DNA of 64,000 nt from Massilia putida (GCF_001941825.1 NZ_CP019037.1:62001-126000); one strand, 5' to 3'. Numbered from the stretch's first letter, positions 25,687 to 34,457 are shown. Program-made: numbers and translations. Notes: a model not told the origin generated them from the letters alone.

Positions 25687-25713
25687 TTCTCTGCATGCTT
25701 TGAGAGGAGGAAA

Positions 25714-26409
25714 ATGATGACCAATCTTGTGGTAGTGACCGGCGCGGCGGGGGCGCTCGGCAGGGCGGTGGTTGCGGCGTTCCTGGAAAACGGCGACCGG
25801 GTGCTGGCCGTCGATATCGACGCGGGCGCATTGCGCGGGGCATACGAGGGGCAGGACAGGGTGCGGACAGTGGCCGCCAACCTGGTGGACGCCAGTCTCG
25901 CCGGTCGCGCATTGGCCGAAGCGCTCGCTGCCGACGGCCCCGCGGCGGTCCTGTGCAATATCGCAGGCGGCTTCGACATGGGCCCGGCCGTCCATGAAGA
26001 TACAGGCGGGTTATGGCGCCGCATGATGGACCTGAACGTGGCGACCCTGATCAATGCCTGCGCGGCGATCGTGCCGGGCATGCTGGCCGGCGGCGGCGGG
26101 AAGATCGTCAACGTCGCAGCGGCTTCTGCCGCCAGCGGCAAGGCCGCCATGGGCGCCTACATCGCTTCCAAGGACGCGGTCGCCCGATTGACCGAAAGCA
26201 TGTCCCAGGAGTTGCGCGGGCAGGGCATCAACGTGAACGCGGTCGCGCCCAGCATCCTCGACACGCCGGCCAACCGCATGGGCATGCCTGACGCCGATCC
26301 CGGGCGCTGGGTCGGTGTCAGCGACCTGGCGGCCGTGGTGGTGTTCCTGGCGTCGGCGCGGGCCCGGGCCGTGCACGGCGCGGTGATTCCCGTGGTGGGC
26401 CTGAGCTGA
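25714..26409 (+). CDS. SDR-family oxidoreductase
   Basis: 231-residue short-chain dehydrogenase, shorter than its neighbours. TGAAGALG is the cofactor motif, AVDID selects NAD(H), CNIAG replaces NNAG, and the active site is NVAAASAAS...YIASK, in which the Ser position is shifted (AAAS). The strong AGGAGG before the ATG at 25714 fixes the start, although the frame is open further upstream. It is the first gene of the operon SDR - ECH - ETF-QO - thiolase under the operator at 25668. Confidence 0.86.
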   Translation: MMTNLVVVTGAAGALGRAVVAAFLENGDRVLAVDIDAGALRGAYEGQDRVRTVAANLVDASLAGRALAEALAADGPAAVLCNIAGGFDMGPAVHEDTGGLWRRMMDLNVATLINACAAIVPGMLAGGGGKIVNVAAASAASGKAAMGAYIASKDAVARLTESMSQELRGQGINVNAVAPSILDTPANRMGMPDADPGRWVGVSDLAAVVVFLASARARAVHGAVIPVVGLS

Positions 26410-26411
26410 GC

Positions 26412-27176
26412 ATGGAACTGCTGACGGCACGGCACGGCCCCGTCGAGGTGCTGACGCTGAACCGGCCGGCGCAGCGCAACGCCCTGACGCCCGGATTGAT
26501 TGCCGCCTTGTCCGCCGCACTCGGAGAAGCGGCGGCATCGGAGGAGGTGCGCGCCGTCGTGTTGACCGCGGTGGGCGACAAGGCATTCTGCGCGGGCATG
26601 GACCTGGGCGCCTTCGCGCTGGATCGAAACGACCATGGTGCCCGTACCAATCTCCATTACGACCGGTTTGCGACAGGCTGCTACCCCAAGCCCGTGATCG
26701 CGGCGATCAATGGCAGCGCTGTCGCCGGCGGTTTTGAACTGCTGCTCCACTGCGACCTGGCGGTGGCTGCCCGGCATGCGATGTTCGGTTTGCCGGAAGT
26801 GAAGCGGGGACTGTTCCCGGCCGGTGGCGGCACCCTGCTGCCGTCGCGGATCCCCCTTGCGCTGGCGCTCGAATTCGGGCTGACAGGAGAGCTGGTCGAC
26901 GCATCCCGGCTCCTCCAGCTTGGCCTGCTGAACCGGGTGGTGGACAGCACCGAGGTCGTTGGAGCGGCACTGGCGCTGGCCCAGCGCGTCGCGTCCAACG
27001 CGCCTCTCGGGGTCGCCGCAACCCGGCGTGCGATGTGGCGTTGCTCACGCGAGGGCACCGAGGCCGCGCGCCGATCGCTCCAGGCGAGTATCGACGAAGT
27101 CTTCCAGAGCGACGACGCGCTCGAAGGTGCGCGGGCATTCACGGAAAAGCGCCCGCCGCGGTGGACCGGAAAATGA
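26412..27176 (+). CDS. Enoyl-CoA hydratase/isomerase family protein
   Basis: 254-residue crotonase-fold enzyme. AFCAGMDLGAF and GSAVAGGFELLL form the oxyanion hole, and FGLPEVKRGLFPAGGG includes the conserved catalytic Glu; the usual first Glu position is not obvious. It starts 2 bp after the SDR stop, so translation is coupled. It probably hydrates an unsaturated CoA ester in the lower part of module 1. Confidence 0.88.
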   Translation: MELLTARHGPVEVLTLNRPAQRNALTPGLIAALSAALGEAAASEEVRAVVLTAVGDKAFCAGMDLGAFALDRNDHGARTNLHYDRFATGCYPKPVIAAINGSAVAGGFELLLHCDLAVAARHAMFGLPEVKRGLFPAGGGTLLPSRIPLALALEFGLTGELVDASRLLQLGLLNRVVDSTEVVGAALALAQRVASNAPLGVAATRRAMWRCSREGTEAARRSLQASIDEVFQSDDALEGARAFTEKRPPRWTGK

Positions 27177-27213
27177 CAACAGTGCCCTTGATGGGCAAAC
27201 GACAAGGCAATAA

Positions 27214-28881
27214 ATGAGTCCGCAATTTGAAGAATACGCCCCCCGTGAAGCCATGGAATACGACGTGGTCATCGTCGGCGGCGGCCCGGCCGGCCTGGCA
27301 GCAAGCATCCGCCTGAAACAGCTGGCGGCCGAGAAAGGCCAGGACGTGTCGGTCTGCGTGCTGGAAAAAGGCGGCGAGCTGGGCGCGCACATCCTGTCGG
27401 GCGCCGTGATGGACCCGCGCGCGCTGGACGAACTGTTCCCGAACTGGAAGGAACTGGGCGCACCGCTGAACACGCCCGTGACGGAAGACCGCGTGCTGTT
27501 CCTCACCGAGACCAAGTCGTACCAGACGCCGTCGATGTTCGTGCCGAAGATGCTGACGAACCATGGCAACTACGTGATCTCGCTGGCCAACGTCGTGCGC
27601 TGGCTGGGCCAGCAGGCGGAAGCGCTCGGTGTCGAGATCTTCCCCGGCTTCCCGGCCGCCGAGATCCTGTACAACGACGACGGCTCCGTGAAGGGCGTTG
27701 CCACCGGCAACATGGGCGTCAACCGCCACGGCCAGCCGACCGATGCGTTCCAGCTGGGCATGGAGTTGCACGCGAAATACACGCTGTTCGCGGAAGGCTC
27801 GCGCGGCCACCTCGGCAAGCAGCTGATGGCGAAGTACGACCTGAACAAGGGCAAGGATCCGCAGACCTACGGCATCGGCATCAAGGAACTGTGGGAAATC
27901 GATCCGGCCAAGCACAAGCCGGGCCTCGTGATCCACACGGCCGGCTGGCCGCTGGATAACGACACCTACGGCGGCTCGTTCCTGTACCACCTGGAAAACA
28001 ACCAGGTCGCGGTCGGCTTCGTCGTAGGACTGGCCTACCAGAACCCGTACCTGTCGCCGTACGAAGAGTTCCAGCGTTATAAAACGCACCCGGCGATCCG
28101 CCACTTCTTCGAAGGCGGCAAACGCATCTCGTACGGCGCGCGCGCGATCACGGCAGGCGGCCTGCAGTCGCTGCCGAAGACCGTGTTCCCGGGCGGCGCG
28201 CTGATCGGCTGCGACGCCGGCTTCCTGAACACGAGCCGCATCAAGGGCAGCCACGCCGCCATCAAGACGGGCATGCTGGCCGCTGACGCCGCGTACGCCG
28301 CACTGGGCGCGGGCCGCCAGCACGACGAGCTGCTGAGCTATCCGGTCGCCTTCGAACAGTCGTGGCTGCACGAGGAACTGCACGTCGCGCGCAACTTCAA
28401 GCCGTGGATGAGCAAGGGCCTGATCACGGGCACGATCATGGTCGGCATCGACCAGATCCTGTTCAAGGGCAAGGCGCCGTGGACGCTGCACCACACCCAC
28501 GCGGACCACGAATGCCTGCGCCCGGCGTCCGACTTCAAGCCCATCGTCTATCCGAAGCCGGACGGCAAGCTGACGTTCGACCGCCTGTCGTCCGTGTTCA
28601 TCTCGAACACGAACCATGCGGAAGACCAGCCCATCCACCTCACGCTGAAGAATCCGAACGTGCCGGTCGAGATCAACCTGGCCAAGTTCGCGGGTCCGGA
28701 ACAGAGATACTGCCCCGCCGGCGTGTATGAGTTCGTGAAGACGGACGAGGGCAAGGACCGCCTGCAGATCAATGCGCAGAACTGCTTGCACTGCAAGACC
28801 TGCGACATCAAGGACCCGACGCAGAACATCGTGTGGGTCACGCCGGAAGGTGGCGGCGGGCCGAATTATACAAATATGTAG
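27214..28881 (+). CDS. Electron transfer flavoprotein-ubiquinone oxidoreductase
   Basis: 555 residues, full length for ETF-QO, a membrane-associated FAD and 4Fe-4S enzyme that passes electrons from reduced ETF to ubiquinone. YDVVIVGGGPAGLAASI is the FAD-binding Rossmann motif, and the C-terminal cluster ligands are in AQNCLHCKTCDI plus an upstream Cys in YCPAGVYEF. It lies 37 bp after the ECH gene and serves the acyl-CoA dehydrogenases of this region. A second full-length copy is at 42449 in the leucine operon. Confidence 0.95.
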   Translation: MSPQFEEYAPREAMEYDVVIVGGGPAGLAASIRLKQLAAEKGQDVSVCVLEKGGELGAHILSGAVMDPRALDELFPNWKELGAPLNTPVTEDRVLFLTETKSYQTPSMFVPKMLTNHGNYVISLANVVRWLGQQAEALGVEIFPGFPAAEILYNDDGSVKGVATGNMGVNRHGQPTDAFQLGMELHAKYTLFAEGSRGHLGKQLMAKYDLNKGKDPQTYGIGIKELWEIDPAKHKPGLVIHTAGWPLDNDTYGGSFLYHLENNQVAVGFVVGLAYQNPYLSPYEEFQRYKTHPAIRHFFEGGKRISYGARAITAGGLQSLPKTVFPGGALIGCDAGFLNTSRIKGSHAAIKTGMLAADAAYAALGAGRQHDELLSYPVAFEQSWLHEELHVARNFKPWMSKGLITGTIMVGIDQILFKGKAPWTLHHTHADHECLRPASDFKPIVYPKPDGKLTFDRLSSVFISNTNHAEDQPIHLTLKNPNVPVEINLAKFAGPEQRYCPAGVYEFVKTDEGKDRLQINAQNCLHCKTCDIKDPTQNIVWVTPEGGGGPNYTNM

Positions 28882-28928
28882 GCAAGAAAATGTAGGCACG
28901 GAACGCAATCAACTGGAATGGAGCATGT

Positions 28929-30110
28929 ATGCAAAGAGAAGTCGTGATCGTCAGTGGAGTTCGAACCGCCATTGGCGCCTTTGGCGGTAGTTTGAAAGAC
29001 TTTCCTCCCACCGAACTGGCGTCGCGCGTCACGCGCGAAGCGCTGGAACGCGCGGGTGTTCACGGCGACGACGTCGGGAACGTCGTGTTCGGCAATGTGA
29101 TTCACACCGAACCTGCGGACATGTACCTCGCGCGCGTGGCGGCAGTACGTGCCGGGATCTCCCACGCGGCACCGGCGTTGACCGTGAATCGCCTGTGCGG
29201 CTCCGGCCTGCAGGCCCTGGTATCGGCGGCGCAGTCGATTCTGCTCGGCGATGCGGCTATCGCTGTCGCAGGCGGCGCGGAAAACATGAGCCGTGCTCCG
29301 CATGCGACGAACGCCCTGCGCTGGGGCACCCGCATGGGGGATGTCAGCTTCGTCGACATGATGACAGGTGCGCTGACCGATCCGTTCGATCAGGTCCACA
29401 TGGGTATCACTGCCGAGAATGTCGCGCAGCGCTATGGCATCGCCCGGGAGGCGCAGGATGCGCTGGCGCTGGAATCACACAGGCGCGCGGCGCATGCCAC
29501 CTCCGCCGGTCACTTCAAGGAGCAAATCCTGCCGATCGCCGTCAAGTCGCGCAAGGGTGAGGTGCTGTTCGACACGGACGAGCACATCCGCCCGGAGACG
29601 ACCCTGGAAGGATTGGCCTCCATGCGGACCGCGTTCAAGAAGAACGGCACGGTCACGGCCGGCAATGCTTCCGGTCTGAACGACGGTGCCGCGGCGCTGG
29701 TGCTGATGGAACGGGGCGTGGCGGAGCAGCGTGGCGTCAAGCCGCTGGCACGCCTGGTCGCTTATGCGCATGCCGGTGTGGATCCGAAATACATGGGCAT
29801 CGGCCCCATTCCCGCCAGCCGTCTGGCGCTGCAGCGCGCCGGCTTGACGGTCGCCGATATCGACGTCGCGGAGGCCAATGAAGCATTCGCCGCTCAGGCT
29901 TGCGCCGTCACGGCGGGGCTGGAACTGGATCCGGCAAAGGTGAATCCGAATGGTTCCGGCATCGGACTGGGACATCCTATCGGCGCCACCGGCGCCATCA
30001 TCACCGTGAAAGCATTGTACGAATTGCAGCGCACCGGCGGGCGCTATGCGCTCGTGACGATGTGCATTGGCGGCGGCCAGGGCATCGCGGCGATTTTTGA
30101 ACGCATCTGA
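28929..30110 (+). CDS. Acetyl-CoA C-acyltransferase (thiolase)
   Basis: 393-residue classical thiolase with nucleophile Cys90 in NRLCGSG, GLGHPIGATGA with the active-site His, and the second Cys in MCIGGGQG. It cleaves 3-ketoacyl-CoA with CoA, or runs in reverse. It is the last gene of the operon from 25714 and is followed by a strong terminator. It is very similar along its full length to the thiolase at 38728, so one arose by duplication or both came from the same kind of donor. Confidence 0.94.
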   Translation: MQREVVIVSGVRTAIGAFGGSLKDFPPTELASRVTREALERAGVHGDDVGNVVFGNVIHTEPADMYLARVAAVRAGISHAAPALTVNRLCGSGLQALVSAAQSILLGDAAIAVAGGAENMSRAPHATNALRWGTRMGDVSFVDMMTGALTDPFDQVHMGITAENVAQRYGIAREAQDALALESHRRAAHATSAGHFKEQILPIAVKSRKGEVLFDTDEHIRPETTLEGLASMRTAFKKNGTVTAGNASGLNDGAAALVLMERGVAEQRGVKPLARLVAYAHAGVDPKYMGIGPIPASRLALQRAGLTVADIDVAEANEAFAAQACAVTAGLELDPAKVNPNGSGIGLGHPIGATGAIITVKALYELQRTGGRYALVTMCIGGGQGIAAIFERI

Positions 30111-30132
30111 ATCTGGTTGGCCAGGCGTCGAT

Positions 30133-30166
30133 AACCGGGTAGCGTTGAGCGCTACCCGGTTTGTTT
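30133..30166 (+). terminator. Rho-independent terminator after thiolase
   Basis: Perfect 12-bp stem AACCGGGTAGCG / CGCTACCCGGTT with loop TTGAG, then TGTTTT. It marks the right end of module 1. Confidence 0.92.
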
Positions 30167-30234
30167 TCGAGACTGGCATACCTGATACTACAGTTGTAAT
30201 TTTTTTTAAACTTCGGCCCGCGCCTTGTTTCTGA

Positions 30235-30387
30235 CTCTATGCAACGCGGGACGAAGCCAGGCAGGGCATCGTCGACTACATCGAGATGTTCTCCAATCCA
30301 AAGCGGCGCCACAGCTTCAATGAACGACTGTCTCCAGTAAAGCAGTGGAGATTCAGCCCTCTCGCCGGGGTTCTGTTGCCGCCATGA
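30235..30387 (+). mobile_element. IS3-family transposase (OrfB) 3' remnant
   Basis: An open stretch after TGA at 30232 reads ATRDEARQGIVDYIEMFSNP, then KRRHSFNERLSPVKQW, and stops at 30385-30387. This is the well-known C-terminal end of IS3-group integrase-type transposases (YIE-FYN-RRH---SP). The catalytic DDE core is missing, so the remnant is inactive. It occupies much of the gap between the thiolase and the chemoreceptor genes. Confidence 0.8.
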
Positions 30388-30527
30388 GTTCAGCCACACC
30401 GGACTGCTCAGCCTCGATCTCCCGCAACAGCAGCGCGGAGCGGCCAACGATATCTGCGGCGCGGTAGCCGGTCGTGGATTCGAAGGCCGATGCGACGGAA
30501 CCCTCACGGAATGCAGCCGTCACAAGA
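30353..30527 (-). pseudogene. Possible PAS-domain fragment
   Basis: A minus-strand open frame ending in TGA reads AFESTTGYRAADIVGRS, which resembles the F--TGY---DIIGR core of a PAS domain, with no start codon and no other domain. It overlaps the IS3 remnant and the 3' end of the chemoreceptor gene. Together with the 30190-30387 stretch it explains the intergenic DNA here. Weak call. Confidence 0.3.
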
Positions 30528-32169
30528 CGCTCGCTCGCGCTGGCGCTCCAAGCCTGAGCACTTGCTTCCAGCGTGGGCGTCGCACCGGCTGTATCGCCGT
30601 TACCTCGCCTTCTTCCACAGGGCCTTCCAGCTTGAACACGCTCACCGCACTAGCCAGTGCCGCCGCCTGGTCGCGCAGCGCTTCCGTCGACGCCATCGCT
30701 TCCTCCACCAGCGCCGAATTCTGCTGCGTCATATCATCCATCTGCGCGACTGCCTCCGTCACCGCATTGATCCCCGTGCTCTGCGCCAGGGTCGCCGCGC
30801 TGATCTGGGCCACGATCGCCGTCACCTTCTGCACTGCGTCCTGGATTTCGGTCATGGTCGTGCCAGCCTGCTCGACCAGTTCATGACCGGTATCGACCCG
30901 GCCCACGGAATCGACGATCAGCCCCTTAATCTCGCGCGCCGCATCGGCGGACCTGTGTGCCAGGTTCCTGACCTCGGCGGCGACGACGGCAAACCCGCGC
31001 CCCTGTTCTCCTGCGCGCGCCGCTTCGACCGCGGCATTCAGCGCCAGGATATTGGTCTGGAACGCAATGCTGTCGATCACACCGGTGATGTCGCCGATGC
31101 GCCGCGACGATTCCTTGATCAGGTTCATGGTCGATACCACCTGACTGACCACCGCCCCGCCTTTGAGCGCGGTCGCAACGGCGTTTGTGCCGAGCTGGTT
31201 GGCCAGTTCCGCATTGCCGGCGTTCTGGCGAACGGTGGCATTCAATTCGTCGACTGCCGTCGACGTCGCGTGCAGCGAATCTGCTTGCTGCTCCGTGCGT
31301 TCGGAAAGCTGCGCAGTGCCCAAGGCGATCTCGACCGACGCTGTGGCGATGCTGTCGGTACCGGCGCGTACATCGCCGACGATGCTTGCCAGGCTGCCGT
31401 TCATGTTTTTCAGCGACAGCATCAGGGCACCTATTTCGTCCGTCGAACGCACCGTGATGTCGACGCTGAGGTCACCGTTGGCTACCTTGCCGGCCAGCGC
31501 GACAGCATCGTTGAGCGGGCGCGTGATGCCGCGCGTGACCAGTATCGAAAGGGCCACCCCGATCACACTGGCGGCGAGCGCAATGGCGGCCATGATCTTG
31601 AGCGACACGGCGGTCGCGGCGGCGGCATGCTCCCCGGCCGCTTCGGCCTGCTTGCCCTGGTACTGGATCAGGCTGTCGACCGCGGCGACATATGATTCGG
31701 CGAACGGCTGGATCTGCGACAGCATCAGGTCCTTCGCCGGCGCCAGCTGGCCTTCCTTGACCATCATAACAAAGCGGCCGCGCAGCTCGTTGAAGTCAGC
31801 CCGCTTCCGGTTGAGGTTGGCTATATGCTGGCGCTCTTCATCGGACCCGTTCATCATCGCGGCGAGCTTGACGCTGTTCTCTTCGACGAACTCGCCGCTC
31901 TGCTGCATCAGCGACAATTGCGTCTGGCTGGCGGCGACATCGTTGACCACCAGGATGTTGCGCATGTTGCCGACCATGTCGGTCAGGTCGGCCTTGATGG
32001 TGTTGACCAGCACCGTGGCGGGGTATCGCTCCTTCACGATCACGCCGAGGCGGCCATTGCTCTGCCACAGCTGGAGCGCGCTGATGCCGGTAATGACGAT
32101 CATCAGTACGATCAAGGTGCCGAACCCCGCGCCGAGCCGATGCCCGATCTTCAAACTGCTTGGTTTCAT
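30520..32169 (-). CDS. Methyl-accepting chemotaxis protein
   Basis: About 549 residues: first transmembrane helix near residues 12-32 (LGAGFGTLIVLMIVITGISA), a ~150-residue four-helix-bundle-like periplasmic sensor, second transmembrane helix near 185-207, HAMP, and a full signalling domain with the conserved hairpin tip (IDSIAFQTNILALNAAVEAA). The ATG at 32169 has GGAGACAGAGAC before it and is preferred over 32184. The last ~20 residues (RWKQVLRLGAPARASVL) may run across a rearrangement junction. A perfect copy of the catabolic operator lies 100 bp upstream, so expression may be tied to module 1. Confidence 0.9.
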   Translation of the reverse strand: MKPSSLKIGHRLGAGFGTLIVLMIVITGISALQLWQSNGRLGVIVKERYPATVLVNTIKADLTDMVGNMRNILVVNDVAASQTQLSLMQQSGEFVEENSVKLAAMMNGSDEERQHIANLNRKRADFNELRGRFVMMVKEGQLAPAKDLMLSQIQPFAESYVAAVDSLIQYQGKQAEAAGEHAAAATAVSLKIMAAIALAASVIGVALSILVTRGITRPLNDAVALAGKVANGDLSVDITVRSTDEIGALMLSLKNMNGSLASIVGDVRAGTDSIATASVEIALGTAQLSERTEQQADSLHATSTAVDELNATVRQNAGNAELANQLGTNAVATALKGGAVVSQVVSTMNLIKESSRRIGDITGVIDSIAFQTNILALNAAVEAARAGEQGRGFAVVAAEVRNLAHRSADAAREIKGLIVDSVGRVDTGHELVEQAGTTMTEIQDAVQKVTAIVAQISAATLAQSTGINAVTEAVAQMDDMTQQNSALVEEAMASTEALRDQAAALASAVSVFKLEGPVEEGEVTAIQPVRRPRWKQVLRLGAPARASVL

Positions 32170-32268
32170 TGTCTCTGTCTCCATATTTTTATCATGCTTG
32201 GAATCGCATACGCGATGCAGTCGTTCGCTACGCGTCGATCAGGTACCTACTGACCATGCCTCTAATAA

Positions 32269-32287
32269 AACTGACACATTAACAGTT
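32269..32287. promoter_or_regulatory. Operator-like 19-mer upstream of the chemoreceptor
   Basis: AACTGACACATTAACAGTT, identical to the minus-strand site in front of the TetR gene (4131-4149). It is 100 bp before the chemoreceptor start and about 130 bp from the IS6 remnant. Confidence 0.68.
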
Positions 32288-32415
32288 TATGAGGGTGTCG
32301 TTGCCAGGGCAAGCCGAAAATATGGATTTACAGAAACCGTTCGCTGCCGATGCCACAGCGGTCAAGTACAACCGCAGTGGGATACGTGCGGGGGCGCAGG
32401 GACTTTCCGCGAAAA

Positions 32416-32788
32416 GGGCTCTGGTGCAAATCGTCGAACAGGGGCGAATCGATTGGGGTGAAGGCCCTGCAGGTGGGGTTGCCAGGACAGCGGCCCAGAT
32501 TTCGGACGGAGTTTGCTCCTGAGTGCCCAGAGAGCGTAAGTCGAACTGCCCCGTCCGAATACGATGCATGAGCTCGACGCCAGGGATTGTGACGTTAGCG
32601 CAAGCGAAGCTATTCAGGCCCAGCATGGCGCCGAGCCTCGACTTTATGTTGCGATGGTCCTGCGCGATTAGGTTGTCCAGGTATTTTGACGAGCGCAGGT
32701 TTGTCAGGGCGGTGAGCCTGCGTTGCTGTTGAAGTTCACGAACGGCCCGATGGGAAGCAGCATAACCGTCCAGCGTAATAGTCTTGGG
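32416..32788 (-). mobile_element. IS6-family element remnant
   Basis: On the minus strand the frame reads PKTITLDGYAASHRAVRELQ, then YLDNLIAQDHRNIKSRLGAM and LGLNSFACANVTIPGVELMH, the C-terminal half of an IS6/IS26-type transposase, ending shortly after EIWAAVLA. An end-like sequence GGCTCTGGTGCAAA at 32417-32430 closely resembles the IS26 terminal repeat GGCACTGTTGCAAA. The N-terminal half and the other end are missing. It fills most of the otherwise gene-free 32288-32882 stretch; the rest of that stretch shows nothing I recognise, apart from a small hairpin at 32837-32863. Confidence 0.78.
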
Positions 32789-32882
32789 CGGGCACGCGCA
32801 CGGCGCATGGATTTACAACTGTGATACTAATTGAGTCCACGCCGCGCGCGTCCGACGGCGTGGTGGAGGGGCTATCGGCGCG

Positions 32883-33074
32883 CTAAGGTAACAGGTTGAT
32901 CAATGCAAAGTCATATGGCCCCGTCCAGGAGCCCGGCAGATGGCGTTCCTTTTGCTCGTCCGGGTCCATTGCGCCAGGGGGCAAGGCGATCTCCGAGGAT
33001 GGTTGTGCATGCGGCATGGTCACAGTCGGCACGGGCGGCATTGGGAGGGTGACGCTTGAAATGACCGGATCCAT
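32883..33074 (-). CDS. Small proline-rich hypothetical protein
   Basis: 63 residues, MDPVISSVTLPMPPVPTVTM onward, with a second half containing PPGAMDPDEQKERHLPGSW. GGAGAC lies before the ATG and an AT-rich TATATAA stretch about 20 bp further upstream could be a -10 region, which supports expression. No signal peptide, membrane helix or known domain. It lies between the IS6 remnant and the aminotransferase gene. Function unknown. Confidence 0.5.
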   Translation of the reverse strand: MDPVISSVTLPMPPVPTVTMPHAQPSSEIALPPGAMDPDEQKERHLPGSWTGPYDFALINLLP

Positions 33075-33221
33075 CTTGTCTCCACTGTGTGGTTATATAG
33101 TATTTATAGCGTAGCGCATCGGGCCGGCCTGTCAAGCTGAAAGTTCGTTAGCTTTTGAATGATAAGGATGCGAACGTTCCTGCGCACGCTCCCACGTGCG
33201 CAGGCCGAACCGACGACCAGC

Positions 33222-34340
33222 TTACCGTGGAGTGGAGCCGAGCAGCACCGCATGCATCCAGCCATGCTTGTCGGGCGCCGTGCCACGCTGGATGCCGAGC
33301 AGGGCGTCGCGCAGGGCCATGGCAACCGGGCCGTTGCCACCATCATTGACGACCTGTGCGAAGCCGCGGCCCTTGATTTCACCCACCGGCGTGATCACGG
33401 CCGCCGTACCGCAGGCGAACACTTCGGAGATTGCACCGGACGCGATATCCTGCAGTACATCGGTCAGGCGGAGCCTGCGTTCTTCGGCTTTCAATCCGAG
33501 GTCGGCGGCAAGGTCCAGCAGGGTCGACCGCGTGATCCCGGCGAGCAGCGTACCGGTCAGCGCGGGCGTCACGACGACCGGTTCGCCTTGTTGTCGGTAC
33601 ACGAAAAACAGGTTCATGCCGCCCATTTCCTCGATGATTTCGCGCTCGATCGCGTCCAGCCAAATCACCTGGTCGCAACCCTGGTCCTTGGCTTCCGCCT
33701 GCGCCAGCAGACTGGCCGCATAGTTACCCGCACACTTCGCTTCGCCCGTGCCGCCCGGCGCGGCGCGCACGTAATCCTTGCTGACCCAGACACTGACGGG
33801 TTTGAGCCCTTGCGGGAAATACTCGCCGGCCGGCGAGGCGATCACGAGGAACATATACGTTTCGGATGGGCGCACGCCGAGGTAAGGGTCCGTGGCAATC
33901 ATAAACGGCCGCAGGTACAGGCTCTCTCCCGGGCCGGAGGGTACCCAGGCTTCGTCAATCGCCACCAGCGCTTCGCTTGCGCCGATGAACAGGTCTTTCG
34001 GGATCGCCGGCATGGCCAGGCGCTGCGCGCTGCGATTGAAACGGTGCCAGTTTTCCTCGGGGCGGAACATGCTGACCGATCCGTCCGGCTGGCGATAGGC
34101 CTTGAAGCCTTCGAAAATCGCCTGTCCATAATGCAGGACCGACGCGGCCGGGGACAGCGGAATCGCAGCGTATGCCTTCACCTCGCCATCCTGCCAGGTG
34201 CCGTTGCGATAGTCGACCACTGCCATGTGATCGGTGAACACGCGGCCGAACTGAATGGCCTTCAGCTCTTTCTCGCGTTCTGCTGCAGCGAGGCGGGTGG
34301 TCGATAGGGTGATTTTAACGGTGGGGTTGGAGGCAGGCAT
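33222..34340 (-). CDS. ilvE: Branched-chain amino acid aminotransferase
   Basis: About 372 residues of the longer (type II) bacterial BCAT class of fold-type IV PLP enzymes, interconverting Leu, Ile and Val with their 2-keto acids using glutamate/2-oxoglutarate. The PLP-Lys region is EAKCAGNYAAS, with EEMGGMNLFFV and ITRSTLLDLA near the cofactor phosphate. The start at 34340 (MPASNPTVKI) fits the family N terminus; an ATG at 34364 is possible and neither has a good Shine-Dalgarno. It is divergent from a TetR gene. It would feed the liu operon further right with the leucine keto acid, though no keto-acid dehydrogenase is in the window. Confidence 0.93.
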   Translation of the reverse strand: MPASNPTVKITLSTTRLAAAEREKELKAIQFGRVFTDHMAVVDYRNGTWQDGEVKAYAAIPLSPAASVLHYGQAIFEGFKAYRQPDGSVSMFRPEENWHRFNRSAQRLAMPAIPKDLFIGASEALVAIDEAWVPSGPGESLYLRPFMIATDPYLGVRPSETYMFLVIASPAGEYFPQGLKPVSVWVSKDYVRAAPGGTGEAKCAGNYAASLLAQAEAKDQGCDQVIWLDAIEREIIEEMGGMNLFFVYRQQGEPVVVTPALTGTLLAGITRSTLLDLAADLGLKAEERRLRLTDVLQDIASGAISEVFACGTAAVITPVGEIKGRGFAQVVNDGGNGPVAMALRDALLGIQRGTAPDKHGWMHAVLLGSTPR

Positions 34341-34457
34341 ATCGGAGGATGAAAATAGGATCATGGGTGCGCAAAATTCTAACCGACATTTGGGAATCGA
34401 CTGTCCCGGCCCTCGCGGCCGTCGTCACGATGGCGAACGCCACTCCGAAGTGCTTGA

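Larger units (their letters stand above)
30190..32822. repeat. Inverted pair ACAGTTGTAA flanking the chemoreceptor and IS remnants
   Basis: ACAGTTGTAA at 30190-30199 is repeated inverted at 32813-32822, and similar bases (GATACT and GTATC) extend both outward. They bracket the IS3 remnant, the chemoreceptor and the IS6 remnant. They could be ends of a lost element or two regulatory sites; the match is short. Confidence 0.35.

Noticed and set aside
30185..30200. BlaI/MecI-type operator (TACTACAGTTGTAAT)
   Set aside because: The dyad is similar, but there is no BlaI or BlaR gene nearby and the match is short.
32289..32522. 77-aa plus-strand ORF
   Set aside because: It runs through the IS6 end and opposes the transposase remnant; no ribosome site.
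30190..32822. Intact composite transposon carrying the chemoreceptor
   Set aside because: Only fragments of different IS families are present, in opposite orientations, and the bracketing repeat is just 10 bp.
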